From: Viola odorata
Taxonomy: Eukaryota > Streptophyta > Magnoliopsida > Malpighiales > Violaceae
Assembly: GCA_963691705.1 (NCBI GenBank)
Contig: OY829538.1
Location: 74,964,781-75,028,780, forward strand
Direction of reading: 5' to 3'
DNA length: 64,000 bases
In this document: positions 12,511 to 23,580 of the stretch, piece by piece
Numbering within the stretch: the stretch's first letter is position 1
Layout: each line of letters begins with the position of its first letter
Notes under the pieces: model-generated
Database searches by the model: none
What the model was told of the DNA's origin: nothing
What the model saw: only the letters and a program-made list of their open reading frames with translations
Program-made: the position numbers and the translations under genes

Positions 12511-13373
12511 TACAGGTAGAAATGAAGAAAAGGGTTATAAAACCCCGGGGACAAACAAATCAAAAATCAGAGGCAACAGAATCTCTAACAGACAGAACTA
12601 TTATCTACAAAAATAATTTAGCAGTGCCGGTTACAATCACAGAAAGAAGTTCATCGTCCTCGAACATACAGAAATCATTTCCACAGATAAACAGAATCTC
12701 TCCTATGAGAGGAGTACAGAAGGAGATTAGATTTGGAACCATGTATCTTACAGAGATCCCTGAAGGAGGGAACAGAAAATTCAAACCCTTTGAGGGACTA
12801 AATATCGACAGAGAACAACAGTGCTTGCTAGATAACATCTGGAACATACAAATTGTTCCTATGGCAACACAATTTAAGGTACAATGCTTAAATGCTTTAA
12901 GCATGTACTTTTCAGAAAAGAATCCCAAAATTCAGAAAAAATCTTTTTCACATTATGTGATATACAGGGGATTGAAGACAGGAGTTTTTCACAGTTTTAA
13001 CACAGTTAAAAATTATATTATGTGTCAAAATCCCATTTTTGTGGGCTATCACAGTTTCTCCGAGGCCTTAGAAGAAGCAAGGGCCCAATTAGGCCCAAAC
13101 TTCTATATTGAGCCCGAAACAGTCAGACCATATTCAGAAGTAGCCCGAGAAGATCCTAGTCAGCTAATAGCTCGACTAGAAGATAGAAACAGAAAGCTGG
13201 AGGAACAGATGGTACAGATTCAGCAACAGACGGCGAAACAGATAGCTTTTCTTGAACAGAAAAAGAATGAAGCCGAAAGGCAATCTCAACAGAATAACAC
13301 CACAGTAAGTATTTTAAATACTAAATTACAACAGTTAGATCACTTTATCAAAGAAAACAAGCCCAAAAATTGA
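12507..13373 (+). CDS. Endogenous caulimovirid: viroplasmin / translational transactivator-like ORF
   Basis: An uninterrupted 288-codon ORF starting in a 4-base ATGA overlap with the RNase H frame. Residues about 150-200 match the caulimovirus viroplasmin (Cauli_VI) fold: HYVIYRGLKTGVFHSF followed by a glycine/tyrosine segment and an EALEEAR helix. The C-terminal 80 residues form a Gln-rich coiled coil. In caulimoviruses this protein builds inclusion bodies and allows reinitiation on polycistronic RNA. The order RNase H then transactivator matches that group. The frame is intact here; expression is unknown. Confidence 0.8.
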   Translation: MIQVEMKKRVIKPRGQTNQKSEATESLTDRTIIYKNNLAVPVTITERSSSSSNIQKSFPQINRISPMRGVQKEIRFGTMYLTEIPEGGNRKFKPFEGLNIDREQQCLLDNIWNIQIVPMATQFKVQCLNALSMYFSEKNPKIQKKSFSHYVIYRGLKTGVFHSFNTVKNYIMCQNPIFVGYHSFSEALEEARAQLGPNFYIEPETVRPYSEVAREDPSQLIARLEDRNRKLEEQMVQIQQQTAKQIAFLEQKKNEAERQSQQNNTTVSILNTKLQQLDHFIKENKPKN

Positions 13374-13406
13374 AGTTTCATACAACTTCGGGCTAGGTTA
13401 TTAGAT

Positions 13407-14258
13407 ATGCCAGCACAGTTTACCCTAAAGCCTTTGTTTGATCAATGGCCTGAGGGAGAAGAGATAATCAAACAAAAGACAGAAAGCAGACATTTAGAAG
13501 ACTTGATCAATGCACAAAAAGAATTAGTACGTATACATTTTGAAGAAATAGACTGGAAGTTTAAAGGAGTAAAAGTGATACAGAAACCCTATTCTATAAG
13601 GGCAGGACAGATCACAAGACATAAAGGGGGTACAGTAGGACTTTTTAAATTACAAGTAGACCTAAACCTCACAGATATGCCCTTCCAAAAAATTCTTTCT
13701 TTTTTCCACATGGGGATGATAGAGCAAATTACATTTAGACTAGAAGAAGAAGGAAACATTGACAGTTATTTAGAAGAATTCGGGGAAATTTTTTTTCTCA
13801 TTGCAGGAAACATGGCCATCAGAAAAAAATTGATATGCATCATCGATTCCACACTGCCTGCCGCTAGAGGATTTGAAATCATCCCTGCCAAGAAAAGAAT
13901 ATTCATATTCTCTGCAGATCAGGAGAGAGAAAGTCTGGAAGATATCAGAAAGATTACTCTATCTCCATATGATTTTCAAGAATTGGATAACACATAACTT
14001 TACAGAGCTGCTCAAGATCCCAGCGTCCTCTATACACCAGAAAATTGGATGAGTTATCATCTCTTAGGAGAAGGATATTTCATTCAAATTTATAGTTCTA
14101 GAGAATGGAGAATGTGTCTACCTCATACAGGAGACGGTCGTCTTTTAGATGAAGAACATATAGTTAACCTAATAGATGACCTTCAAGACAAAGAAATGAC
14201 AGAAGCTGAAGATGACAGAGATGAAGTCACTATTGCAGACACACACAGAGACCTTTAA
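13407..14258 (+). pseudogene. Endogenous caulimovirid: unassigned ORF with one internal TAA
   Basis: It begins 33 bases after the transactivator ORF. The frame is open for 196 codons, meets TAA at 13995-13997, then stays open in the same frame to 14258 (stop), spanning 284 codons. It has no recognised domain: it is mixed alpha/beta in character with an acidic C-terminus. In CaMV-like genomes the transactivator is the last gene before the RNA promoter, so an extra ORF here is unusual. The internal TAA may be decay or a readthrough site. The sequence does not decide. Confidence 0.65.
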
Positions 14259-14272
14259 AAAATCCAGAGACA

Positions 14273-14293
14273 GACGTCAGCCATGACGATTGC
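14273..14293 (+). promoter_or_regulatory. as-1-like TGACG element pair of the pararetroviral promoter
   Basis: Two TGACG motifs, one inverted (GACGTCA) and one direct (ATGACG), lie within 20 bases. This resembles the as-1 element of the CaMV 35S promoter, which binds TGA-type bZIP factors. It sits about 300 bases upstream of the TATA box, farther than in CaMV. Confidence 0.6.
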
Positions 14294-14397
14294 AGAAACA
14301 GCTGTCCATAACAGATGTCCATCAGCCGCCTGCCTTTTGGCAGTATATAATTATAATCTGCCTTTTCTTTTTAACTTTTTATCTTGTAGCAGACTTT

Positions 14398-14584
14398 AAA
14401 TTAGGGCCATTTCTTTTTAGATTCTTCTAAGATTATCTTATCATCTTATCATTTTGTTGGCCACTTGTTTTGGCCTTTTCTTTACTTTAAATTATGATCG
14501 CTTCTTTTTAGATTCCTTTAGGATAAGTGTTTAGAGCCACTTGTGTAGGCCTCTGTTTTCTTTAGCCTACTCTCCTATAAAAGG
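14398..14584 (+). promoter_or_regulatory. Pararetroviral pregenomic RNA promoter with TATA box
   Basis: A TATA box (CTATAAAAGG, 14575-14584) follows an imperfect internal duplication: CTTTTTAGATTC recurs about 100 bases apart, each copy followed by a GGCCACTTGT/AGCCACTTGT block. A start site about 25-30 bases downstream is expected. Position after the last ORF fits a caulimovirid large intergenic region. Confidence 0.6.
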
Positions 14585-14619
14585 AGACTCGCTCTTCATT
14601 TGTAAGAAAAGAAGAGAGC

Positions 14620-14632
14620 AATAAAAAATAAA
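14620..14632 (+). terminator. Overlapping poly(A) signals of the pararetroviral transcript
   Basis: Two AATAAA hexamers (14620-14625 and 14627-14632) lie shortly after the TATA box. Plant pararetroviruses have this compact promoter/poly(A) layout to make terminally redundant RNA. Confidence 0.6.
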
Positions 14633-14726
14633 AGCATTTTTTGCCTATCTCTCCATGACTCACTAAATCTCTCTCTAGTTTCCAGCTTTAATAGTCCCTT
14701 AGTTCCCCGCACCTAAACAGAAGCCC

Positions 14727-14840
14727 ATATATATATATATATATATAAAAAAAAAGAACTGGCGACTGTAAATTTCCGACGCCACCAGAATAGTTCTCAC
14801 AAACCTCTTTAATATTTATATATATATATATATATTTATT
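14727..14840. repeat. Two AT microsatellites flanking a GC-containing spacer
   Basis: (AT)n runs at about 14727-14747 and 14815-14836 bracket a short spacer with GGCGAC and GACGCC. They lie between the caulimovirid fragment and the copia element and may mark its breakpoint. No primer-binding site for the pararetrovirus was found. Confidence 0.7.
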
Positions 14841-14852
14841 ATTAAATATTGG

Positions 14853-15220
14853 TTTGAAATATTAAATATAACTTCAAGTTATGTCTGGCTAGAATTTATA
14901 TCACATACAAGATTGAAGTCACGTAAAAGTCTTCTATACTTGTCATACATGTATTAGAAATTTGTGCTTGAGTAGAACTAAGAGATTGTAGCCTATAAGG
15001 ATTAAAAGAGTTTAGAATACTTTTATGAGGTGTATAAATAGAGGTCCTATGGTATTGGTTTTCTCATAAGTTGTACTTTGTACTTTGTACTTTGATCATT
15101 ATAGTAAAAAAATTCTGACTTACCTAACAAGGTGTTCTTTCTCTCTTCGCTACTCCTTTACTTTAGAGTTCTTTATTGCGTGGCTTGATTCAAAAGTGAA
15201 TAAGGTAATATTCGCAACAA
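14853..15220 (+). repeat. Probable 5' LTR of the interrupted Ty1/copia element
   Basis: LTR-like leader preceding a copia gag remnant. It has a TATA-type box (GTATAAATAGAGG, about 15027) and a short tandem TTGTACTTTG repeat. It is followed near 15219-15231 by ATTAGCAGAGC, which resembles a decayed initiator-Met-tRNA primer site. The exact ends could not be fixed because the 3' LTR is missing. Confidence 0.45.
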
Positions 15221-15290
15221 TTAGCAGAGCTCTTGATTTAGAGTTCGGATCTGCTTTCGCGGTTTTTTTTTTATTTAGCTATTGCAATAG

Positions 15291-15974
15291 GATGAGCGGA
15301 TTGAGTATGAAGGTTGAGTTTGTGAAGTTCGATGGAAAGAATAATTTCACCTTTTGGAAAACAAGAGTTTATGATTTGTTGGTACAATAGAAGCTTCACT
15401 ACGCCTTGAAGGCTAAGAAACTGAAGAAGATGGAGGATGCACATTGGGAAGATTGTAAAGAGACTGCGTTCAGCACAATCAGGTCGTATTTGTCGGATTC
15501 GATAACTTACACAGTATTTGATACGAAAACCGTAAAGAAGTTATGGGAGAAACTTGAGGCACCTATTTGAATAAAATTGTTGAGTAAGAGCGATTGGGGT
15601 CGTGTATCAAGATGAGGAGAAAGCTTTTAAGGCTCCTCAACTCCGTGCCAAGTTAGTATGATCACCTTAATACTCTACTGTATGACAAGCAAACAATTGG
15701 TCTTGAAGAGATCACCACTATTATCAGGAATCAGAATAAGACTCAGAAAACGAAAGATGAGGGTTTTCAAGCAGAAAGTTTGGTTGCTGAAAATAGAGAA
15801 AGAGATCAAAAAAGAGGTTTTTATGGACTTTGGATTCTGAATGTTCACATCATTACAGTCCGCATAAAGATTGGTTCAATTCCTATAGTGAGTGTGACGG
15901 TTGTAGTGTATCTATGGGTGACGATCATCCTTGTAAAGTGGTGGGTGTGGGTACTCTTAAGGTAAAGATGCATG
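15291..15974 (+). pseudogene. Ty1/copia gag and zinc-knuckle region, decayed (left half)
   Basis: The Gag/UBN2 signature is readable: VEFVKFDGKNNFTFWK, then in frame after a stop an ALKAKKLKK, STIRSYLSDS and VKKLWEKLE segment. Several stops and frameshifts follow. The left half ends with VKMHDG just before the inserted LTR at 15980. The same copia reading resumes after 36837. Clearly non-functional. Confidence 0.75.
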
Positions 15975-15979
15975 ATGGT
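15975..15979. repeat. Left target-site duplication (ATGGT) of the solo LTR
   Basis: ATGGT directly before TGATAGCAT; the same five bases follow the other LTR end at 36832-36836. Confidence 0.85.
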
Positions 15980-17155
15980 TGATAGCATATTTTTATGCAC
16001 GATTTTCTCTCCGTTTTCTCACCCTTTCAAGGCATGATTATGCTAATTTACCCTTGTTTCCATTACTATTGCAGATCTAGGCCTAAAAAGGGAGTTTATG
16101 CAAAAACATGCATTTTTGGTGCATTTTGAGCGAATTCGAGCTTCAAGACCAAAAGTCGAGGTCCCGAGTCCAAAGCAGCGTTCAAGGCCCCGAGTCGGAT
16201 TCTCAGTTCGGGCCCCCGAAGGGTAAAGAACGGCATTTCCACGTGTCATCCCGCCTAAACGCCCATGTGATCCCTCTGACACTGTTCTGACATTCTGCAC
16301 TGACTACCAAACACCTACCGATCTGACCAGTTCAGCCCTTGAGCCTAGTCCAGACCTGCCAAAGCTGGAAAAAGCAGATAGGAAAAATCAGATAGCTTTA
16401 TGCTTTTTCAGCTTTGTGCTTTAAGGAACATGGATCCATTTTTATAGGCTTTCAATTAATGCATTTTGTCCCTAGTTTTTGGGCTGTAGATATTTTGTGC
16501 TTTGAGCTCTACTATATAAAGGGCATCCAAGAATAATTTAGACATATCTTATCATCTTTTCCTAATTTCCCCTCACTTAGGATAATTTAGAAAATAGTTT
16601 AGACTTCTCTCTAGTTTCTCTCTCTAGTTCTTGTTAGATCATTCAACCTTGCCGCCGGGCCTTAAACGGAATTTAGTAACAAAGTCTTCTTCCCTCAATC
16701 TATTTATTTACTTATTATGCTTTCTTTAATTATTATTTATTTATCTTTAAGCATGAGTAGCTAAATCTTTAGTTCTTAGCAAGGGTGATTCAAGGGTTGC
16801 AAGGGCAGATTCGAGGCCTTAATGTGCTTAATGCATTCTTGATGCTATATTCAATTATTCATTGGTTTAATTACATCTTTGCATGATTTAATTTAAGGTC
16901 TGATCAGCTGATAATTATCTTGTGTAAATGCTGCCATTTATGTGATGAATACGGAAGGAAAATTGCATGAAACAAGTAGGCATCTGTTTAGTCTTGACTG
17001 CGCTGAAGTGGTCTCGAATAGATAGGGTGGGTAGTTGGTTAGAGCTAGGTCACGAGCCTGACAAACTGAGGGACTTTTAGCTCTAGATCTGTCTTTTCTT
17101 AGCTTCATGGGCAGTTTGAGTATGGTCCTCCCGCATTCGTGCCTGGAGGGATGGC
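15980..17155 (+). mobile_element. Solo LTR of the Athila-like family, left part
   Basis: Starts TGATAGCAT and is homologous, in opposite orientation, to the LTRs of the nested Athila element. It is split at 17155 by that element and continues at 36304-36831, ending GACGATCA. Total length is about 1.70 kb, against 1726 for the intact LTRs. A TATA box (CTATATAAAG) lies near 16510-16520. With its own ATGGT duplication and no internal region it is a classic solo LTR, older than the element inserted in it. Confidence 0.85.
17151..17155. repeat. Left target-site duplication (ATGGC) of the Athila element
   Basis: ATGGC before the LTR at 17156 is repeated at 36299-36303 after the right LTR. Confidence 0.9.
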
Positions 17156-18881
17156 TGATCGTCAATCAAATACATAAATTTATAGTGCCTGAAAACGTGT
17201 GTGCACAAGAGATAAAGTGTACAGTGGTAGTCAGGGTCGAACACAGGGATTGTGAGAAACTGATTTATGGTCGTGAATGTATTCGGGAGAAGAGCACAAG
17301 GGGTAACACTTAGGGGGGGTTTTTCTTGGCCAAACGAGTTGGCCAAGGCAGATTTTGGGAGCTAACAATTTTTATCTAGGAAAGCAGTATTCGGGGTCCC
17401 GAGGTGTCAATTCGGGAGTCCCGAATGATAAAATAAAGCAAGTAAGCAAATAATTCCAGAAATAATAAAACAAATCAGAAACAGATGCAGAAGTATCAAC
17501 GCAGGCGTGAAATAGATCAAGAGTGAAATAAGCACGAATAATCAGATGGAGGAAGTGTTCTCGGCAAAGGCATTCTGGGTTGCATTCGGGACCAGATCGT
17601 CATCAGCTCAAGGGTATTCCATTCGAGATGTCATAGAAATGACATGGGGACCAGATTCCTCGGATATCCCCTACTTTTCTCTTAAGAGAAACTACCCCCC
17701 GTTTCCACATATGAGGTAGTCTTGACAGTTTGCCATCCCTCCAAGCACGAATGCGAGAGGGCCATACTCAAACTGCCCATGAAGCTAAGAAAAGACAGAT
17801 CTAGAGCTAAAGTCCCTCAGTTTGTCAGGCTCGTGACCCAGCCCTAATCAACTACCCAACCTATCTATTCAAGACCACTTTGACACAGTCAAGACTAAAT
17901 AGATGCCTACTTACTCATGCGATTTTCCTTTCGTATTCATCACATGAATGGCAGCATTTACACAAAATAATTCTCAGTTGATCAGACCTTAAATTAAATC
18001 ATGCAAAGATGTAATTAAATCGATGAATAGTTAAATACAGCATCAAGAATATATTAAGCACATTAAGGCCTCGAATCTGCCCTTGCAACCCTTGAATCAG
18101 CCTTGCCAAGAACTAGGAATTTAGCTACTCATACTTAAGGATAAACAAATAACGATTAAAGAAAGCATAACAAGTAAATAAATAGATGAAGGGAAGAAAA
18201 CTTGTTACTAAAATTCCGTTTATAGCTCGGCAGCAATGTTGAAGAAGCTAACAATGGCTAGAGAGAGAAACTAGAGAGAAGTCTAAGCTACTTCTAAATT
18301 ATGCTAAGTGATTAAAAGCTAGGAAAAGATTCTCCTAAACTAAGCTTAGATGCTCTTTATATAGTAGAGCCCTAAGCACAAAATATCTTCAGCCTAAAAC
18401 TAGGGACAAAATGCATTAATTGAAAGCCTAAAGAAGTGGATCCATGTTCCTTAAAGCACAAAGCTGGAAAAGCATAAAGCTGTCTGATTTCTCCAGCTTT
18501 GGCAGGTCTGGACTGAGCTCGAGGCTGAACTGGTCAGTTCGGTAGGTGTTTGGTAATTAGTGCAGAGCGCAGGAACAGTGTCAGAGGAGTCACATGGGCG
18601 TTTTAGGTGGGATGACACGTGGAAATGACATCCTTTGCCCTTCGGGGTCCCGAACTGGGAATCCGACTCGGGACCTTGAACGCTGCTTTGGGCTCGGGAC
18701 CTCGACTTCTGGTCTTGAAACTGGAATTCGCTCAAAATGCACCAAAAACGCATGTTTTAGCACAAACTCCCTTTTTAGGCCTGAATCTGCAATAGTAATG
18801 AAATCAAGGGTAAATTAGCAGAATCATGCTCTAGATAAGTGAGAAAGTGGAGGGAAAATCATGCATAAAAACATGCTATCA
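17156..18881 (-). repeat. Athila 3' LTR (left copy)
   Basis: 1,726 bases, TGATCGTC...GCTATCA on the plus strand. A TATA box on the minus strand (CTATATAAAG) lies near 18355-18365. It differs from the right copy only at 18558. Confidence 0.9.
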
Positions 18882-18919
18882 AATAGCCCCCACACTGCCC
18901 AATGCTCGCCCTCGAGCAT
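18882..18919 (-). promoter_or_regulatory. Athila polypurine tract with adjacent hairpin
   Basis: On the minus strand AGTGTGGGGG lies a few bases before the 3' LTR and can serve as the polypurine tract priming plus-strand DNA. Just upstream is a perfect 7-bp hairpin, ATGCTCG-AGGG-CGAGCAT (18902-18919). The nested element has the same structure with a compensated base pair. Confidence 0.7.
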
Positions 18920-20597
18920 TCACAAAATTTAAAACAGTCCCCAAAATAGAACAGACACACCAAACAATAGCACAGAGAAAAATCATGCTACTCAAGATTC
19001 GGGACCCCGAATGAAATCAAGCCCTGCCTAGATACACCTGCATCCAATCAGAAGGATAACGACCCTTAAGAATGGATTTTTCCACATCAGCCTATCAACC
19101 AGCAGTCCTCACATGGATTGCTGTTTGCACTCACGCTCATGAACAAGGCTAGGTGTTTAAACACTCAAGCACGCAATAACACGGCACAAAATCAAGCTTA
19201 CATATCAATCCGAGTACATTAGACATATGCATAGGCAATCTAGCAATCAAAAGACTTCGCATCAAGGGTAAGAAGGGGAAACAAAGAAAGTAATTGATGA
19301 GAGGAAATGGAAGGAGCGTATCGAGAAGAGAAAGTGGAGAAGAGGGAAGGTAAGGAAGTGAAATGAGAAGGTGGTGGAACCAACTCAAACCTGGAATGCT
19401 CCCTTGGCAAGAAAGAATCAAATGGTGAGACAATGTTGCTGGAGCGAAGGCTAGACTAGGCTTTTCTTCTTCGAGGGGGACCCTTGCTGCGTTTCGGGAC
19501 CGAGGTTCACGACCTTGAGTGGATGCTGGCTGCCGATTTTCCTCTTCTGGCTTCGAAAGTATTGTCTTGCTCTCTTCCCTCTCTCTTTTATTGTTTTTGT
19601 TTTTCTATATATATATATATATTTATTTATTTTTTTATTTTTTTATTTTTTTTGTTTTTTTGTTTTTTTTTTTTTATTTTTTTTTTCGAGAGAGAGAGGA
19701 AGAGAGCTGGTCTGGTTGAGGAATGAGACCTTTTCTTTGGGGGCCAGATGTCTGATTCCACTTCCCCACACTTGTGTTTTGCTGTGGGTGGGAAGTGGTT
19801 TTTTCGTTTTGGTCTGCCCTTGAATTGGTGCCAGTATTCAGGACCGTGAATGTATTCGGGAGCCCCCACACTTCGCTTTTGCTGCTTCTTCTGTCTAGTC
19901 TAGCCCTCGATGGTGCGCCCAACAACATCGCTCACCTGCCAAAAGAAAGATCAACGAAAATTCAAATGGTCAGAATGGAGGGTCAAGAAGTGGTTCGGGA
20001 GTAATAAAAGAAAACAGAACAGAAAAGATGAGAGAAGATAATGTGATGCGAAGACTTAATCTTTTTACTGCTTTCCTATGTCTAAATGTGTCTATACCCA
20101 TGGATATCATGCAAGCCCAACCAATACCTAGTCATGCATTCACTCAAACAATAAATATAGGCATGACGGCTCAAATGCTCACAAGGTGTTAAGTTGTGAC
20201 TACTGGTGTCTAGGTCTTGAAGCAGGTATAAGGCATAACAGGCAAAGCATGAATCATTCGGGACCTTCGCTAGGACAGCATTTTTCTTCTATGTGCACAA
20301 GTCAGGTGTGTGTCCATTATTGAGGTGTTTTCAAAAATAGGCCTTGAGCTAAAATCCGAAAAAAAGTTTTAAAGAAAGTCATGCATAAACTTAGGAAAAT
20401 TAAACTAGAATGTGAGCAAGATAATAATGATAAATACTAGCAGTTTTTAAACTCCCCCCCACACGTAGGCAGCGCATTGTCCTCAATGCGGAAGGGAGAC
20501 AAAAGATAAAGCAGTTTAAAATGAAAGCAGGAATGGAAATTGTTCAAGAGTGATAGCCAGCCCACGCAGGGGCAAAAGTGATTAAAATTGTTCGGGA
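18920..20597 (-). other. Athila 3' non-coding internal region
   Basis: No supported gene. It holds a long T-rich stretch (about 19600-19690, plus strand) and a second hairpin plus G-run module at 20453-20490 (hairpin CGCATTG-AGGA-CAATGCG on the minus strand beside GTGTGGGGGGGG). Long 3' spacers are usual in Athila-like elements. Confidence 0.6.
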
Positions 20598-21342
20598 TCA
20601 TGGGGGAGGACGAGGACGGCGCATCGCAATCAGCACGTCCGCTTGAGTCTGGATCTCTCGAAGGATTGCAAGATTGGTTTCCAGGATGAGGCGGAGGAGC
20701 TGGTTCGTGGTGTCGTCAGCTGGAATGTTGTCGGGCACTCGGGAGTCAACTGCGGGTTTCGGGGCTGGTGAAGTGGTGGCGTTGCTAGACGGAGGCTCGG
20801 GAGCAGCAGACGGCTTGGAGAGGTCTGGGTACCTATACTTGCCTTCGATCCGACCCTTGTTACCTGCATGGAAACTCAAGACACCATTAATGACACAGAG
20901 AAATTCCATCGCGTCCAAAGATTTGAATCCAAGGATCTTGAAGGAACTCGGGTGTCGATACAGATTGAGCTCCCGAAGTGTCGAAGTGTAAAGCTTTGAG
21001 GCCAAGCTGGTGACAACTGATCCAAGAACAGGAGAGCGACCCTGGGGAGCATTGGCGACGTTATGAGCAGCGGTGGCGATCCAGTATCCAAGATTGACCC
21101 GTTTCTTGTGGTACATGGCCCAGAGAAAGAACAACTCCGTTTGGGCAAGCTGTCCAGAGGTCCCGAATTTACCCGCGAGGGCAATGGACAGGAAGCGTTG
21201 CAGGATGCGGAGCGCCGGGTCTTGAATGCAGTGGGCTTTGGTATTGCGAGAGTCGAAGATGATCTCATCTTGGCCAGAGAGCTCCCGAAGTGCTTTGTGA
21301 TTGTTGAATTCAGCAGGAACGGTGGTGAGAGCATTTTGATAG
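20598..21342 (-). CDS. Athila env-like 'putative plant transposon protein', C-terminal part
   Basis: Continues in frame the ORF that begins at 28515. The nested element with its duplicated GCGGC separates the two parts, and codon counting shows the frame is kept across the insertion (745 residues in all). This part has a helical domain (GQLAQTELFFLWAMY, GYWIATAAHNVANAP) typical of the plant transposon protein domain (PF20167-like), then a Pro/Ser-rich linker and a terminal helix. Its role in Athila is unproven; an envelope function has been suggested for this position but no clear transmembrane segment is seen. Confidence 0.7.
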
Positions 21343-21347
21343 GCGGC
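21343..21347. repeat. Left target-site duplication (GCGGC) of the nested element
   Basis: GCGGC before TGACGAGG; repeated at 27023-27027. Confidence 0.9.
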
Positions 21348-22975
21348 TGACGAGGGTGTCGCGGTCCCTGCATAAATAAAAATATTACAACTGGTCACTA
21401 AACTACAAATGAATGTAGATAGCGGCAAGAGGTTCGAACACAGGGACAAATCGGTCCAATCTTTATTGCTCCTGCAAATGACAATAATCAGCAAAGAGGT
21501 GAGAGTATGATGGGTTGAGAAACAAAAAGAACGAAAATGAGATTGCATAAAAGAAAACAGTAGAGAAATAAAGAAATACAAAAGAGAAAGAAAATCCCTA
21601 GTAGAGATCCTTATGTGGTGACAATTCCAAGCTAGTTGATCATTGACAAAAGTATTTTCAAAACGGTTTCATAGAAGAAGTTGCGGAACCAGCTCACACT
21701 AGATTCCCAACCTGCTACAAAAGTATTTAAAAGAATCACTTCATTTTAAACACCCTAATCTTCCTAAGTTCATCCTAAGATTCTAACCCGCCACTTTGCC
21801 TTGGCTATGCAGAGCCTTCTACAAAGGAATCAGAATACTTATGGAAGCACTTGAGAGATTGATTAAAGATAGTGAGGTCCCTCTTCTAGACAAGGGAATA
21901 CTTTCATCATCCACGAGTCTGGTCTAGTCTGGCACTTGACCCAGCTGTCACCTAGGTCAGCCCTTCTCAAGGCCTCGGGATGGGATGACCGCCTAATTCA
22001 ATTCCTTCTATCAGCTTAGACCAAGCAAATACCCCTCATGCCCTGCTGATTTGTCTACAACTGTTCTCTAAGAGTGATTTAATCACAAGAGAACTGACTG
22101 TAATCATTCAAATCAAAATCCAAGTTGGCCAAACTCAAACTTAAACATGAATAAATTGGAGTTAAAACAAGAAGGAGAGAAATATGAAAAACATTTTTAT
22201 TGAAGATCAAAGAGTCTCACAACCTACTGGAATTATCAACCACAAGATCCCTACCAAGAATGGAGGTTCTTAGTTACAAAACATAATGGAAAATGATTCA
22301 AGAAATGGAAATCCGAAAATACAAAAAGCTGGAAAATCTGGAAAATGGGAGAAATGCTGATTTTCTCCTCACGTTCCTCATACTGTCCTCCTACGTTCTT
22401 GTTCTCTTTTCAGTCCGAAATTGCTACCTTAAATCGTCCTTCCCTCTGCCTGCACGCTCCTCTCCCAAGTCAGTCAACACTAGCTCACAAGCTCCCAAAA
22501 TCTTGTCTTCAAAATGCTTGTACACTAGTGGGGAAATTCTCTCCAAATCAAGAAGAATGTTTGTTGCATTCTTCCAAGGAGTTTGTAAGCTCAAGAGAAT
22601 AACAAGGAGTGGCCCAAGAAGTCTTGTGTCTGATAAAAATGAGTCCCAAGAAGACAGGAAATGCACTAGAGAATAATTAATTGAAGCACGGAAAAACATG
22701 GTCAGTGCAAGTCCTGCTGGGATTCCGGAAGGTTGCTTCTTGTCGAGGCCTAGGGACGAATGGACCAAATTCAAGGCAGCAAAGCTGAAAACGGGACTCC
22801 ATCACCAAATGATTGATTTAAGCTCTAATCTTCAAGCTTTCTGCTCCTTTCCTTCAGATTGATGCTCCAAAGGCTGTTTATAGAGAAAGGAAGCAAAAGG
22901 ACTTAAAGTAGCATAATTACCATCTCAATTAATAATAAAAGAGAAGATAAAACATCCATAATAAACCATCAATCA
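21348..22975 (-). repeat. Nested element 3' LTR (left copy)
   Basis: TGACGAGG...CAATCA, 1,628 bases. It shares the words TCGAACACAGGGA with the Athila LTR, otherwise little similarity was noticed. The short open stretches within it recur in both LTRs and look non-coding. Confidence 0.9.
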
Positions 22976-23013
22976 TAAACCCCCACACTTAAACCATGCT
23001 TGCCCTCAAGCAT
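22976..23013 (-). promoter_or_regulatory. Nested element polypurine tract with adjacent hairpin
   Basis: Minus strand AAGTGTGGGGGTTTA abuts the 3' LTR. Directly upstream is the hairpin ATGCTTG-AGGG-CAAGCAT (22996-23013). It matches the Athila hairpin except for one stem pair that changed on both sides (C-G to T-A). Confidence 0.75.
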
Positions 23014-23350
23014 GAACTAAAAACACAGAAAACACCCTCTGTACAGAAAATCAACCCCTGGGCTGAACTCATATGAACACTTCAAAAACCAACTCTTTCA
23101 AGCAATGCTCAAACACTATCAACACTACAAAATGTACAAATATCCACATAGTGAAATAAGCATGTTGTACATCTAAGAAACAAGACACTAGGACTACTGA
23201 CTCATCTCCCCAAGACTCAATCCAAACGCAGCTGCTACACACACAAAAATACACAAGCAGTCATGCAACAATTATAAAAATACAAGCAACAAAATTAAAG
23301 AACACCACCAAGCTTTCCTCTTTCCCTTCTGCACATTTTCTTTCTTTTAT

Positions 23351-23580
23351 TTAGGCCTTCGGCCTCTTATACCCCCTTTTTGTTTTAGGCCTTCGGCCTC
23401 TTATACCTCCTATTTATTTATTTTTTTTCAAGAACAAAATTTTTTCTTCTCTTCTCCCCTAGGCCTTCGGCCTCTTATACCCCCTTATTTATTTATTTTT
23501 TAATTTTTTCTTCTTCTTCTTCTTCTCCTCCTCATTTTTTTTTCCTTTCCTTCCTTTCCAGGTTCTTATACCTTTCCACA
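23351..23580. repeat. Repeated palindromic AGGCCTTCGGCCT units
   Basis: AGGCCTTCGGCCTCTTATACC occurs starting at 23353, 23387 and 23461, with a degenerate fourth TTCTTATACC copy near 23565. T-rich spacers separate them. Each unit can form a GGCC hairpin and carries TATAAGA on the minus strand. Function unknown. Confidence 0.8.

Noticed and set aside
22293..22676. Open frames repeated at 22.3 and 26.3 kb
   Set aside because: They lie inside the two LTRs of the nested element and are duplicated for that reason; no protein features.
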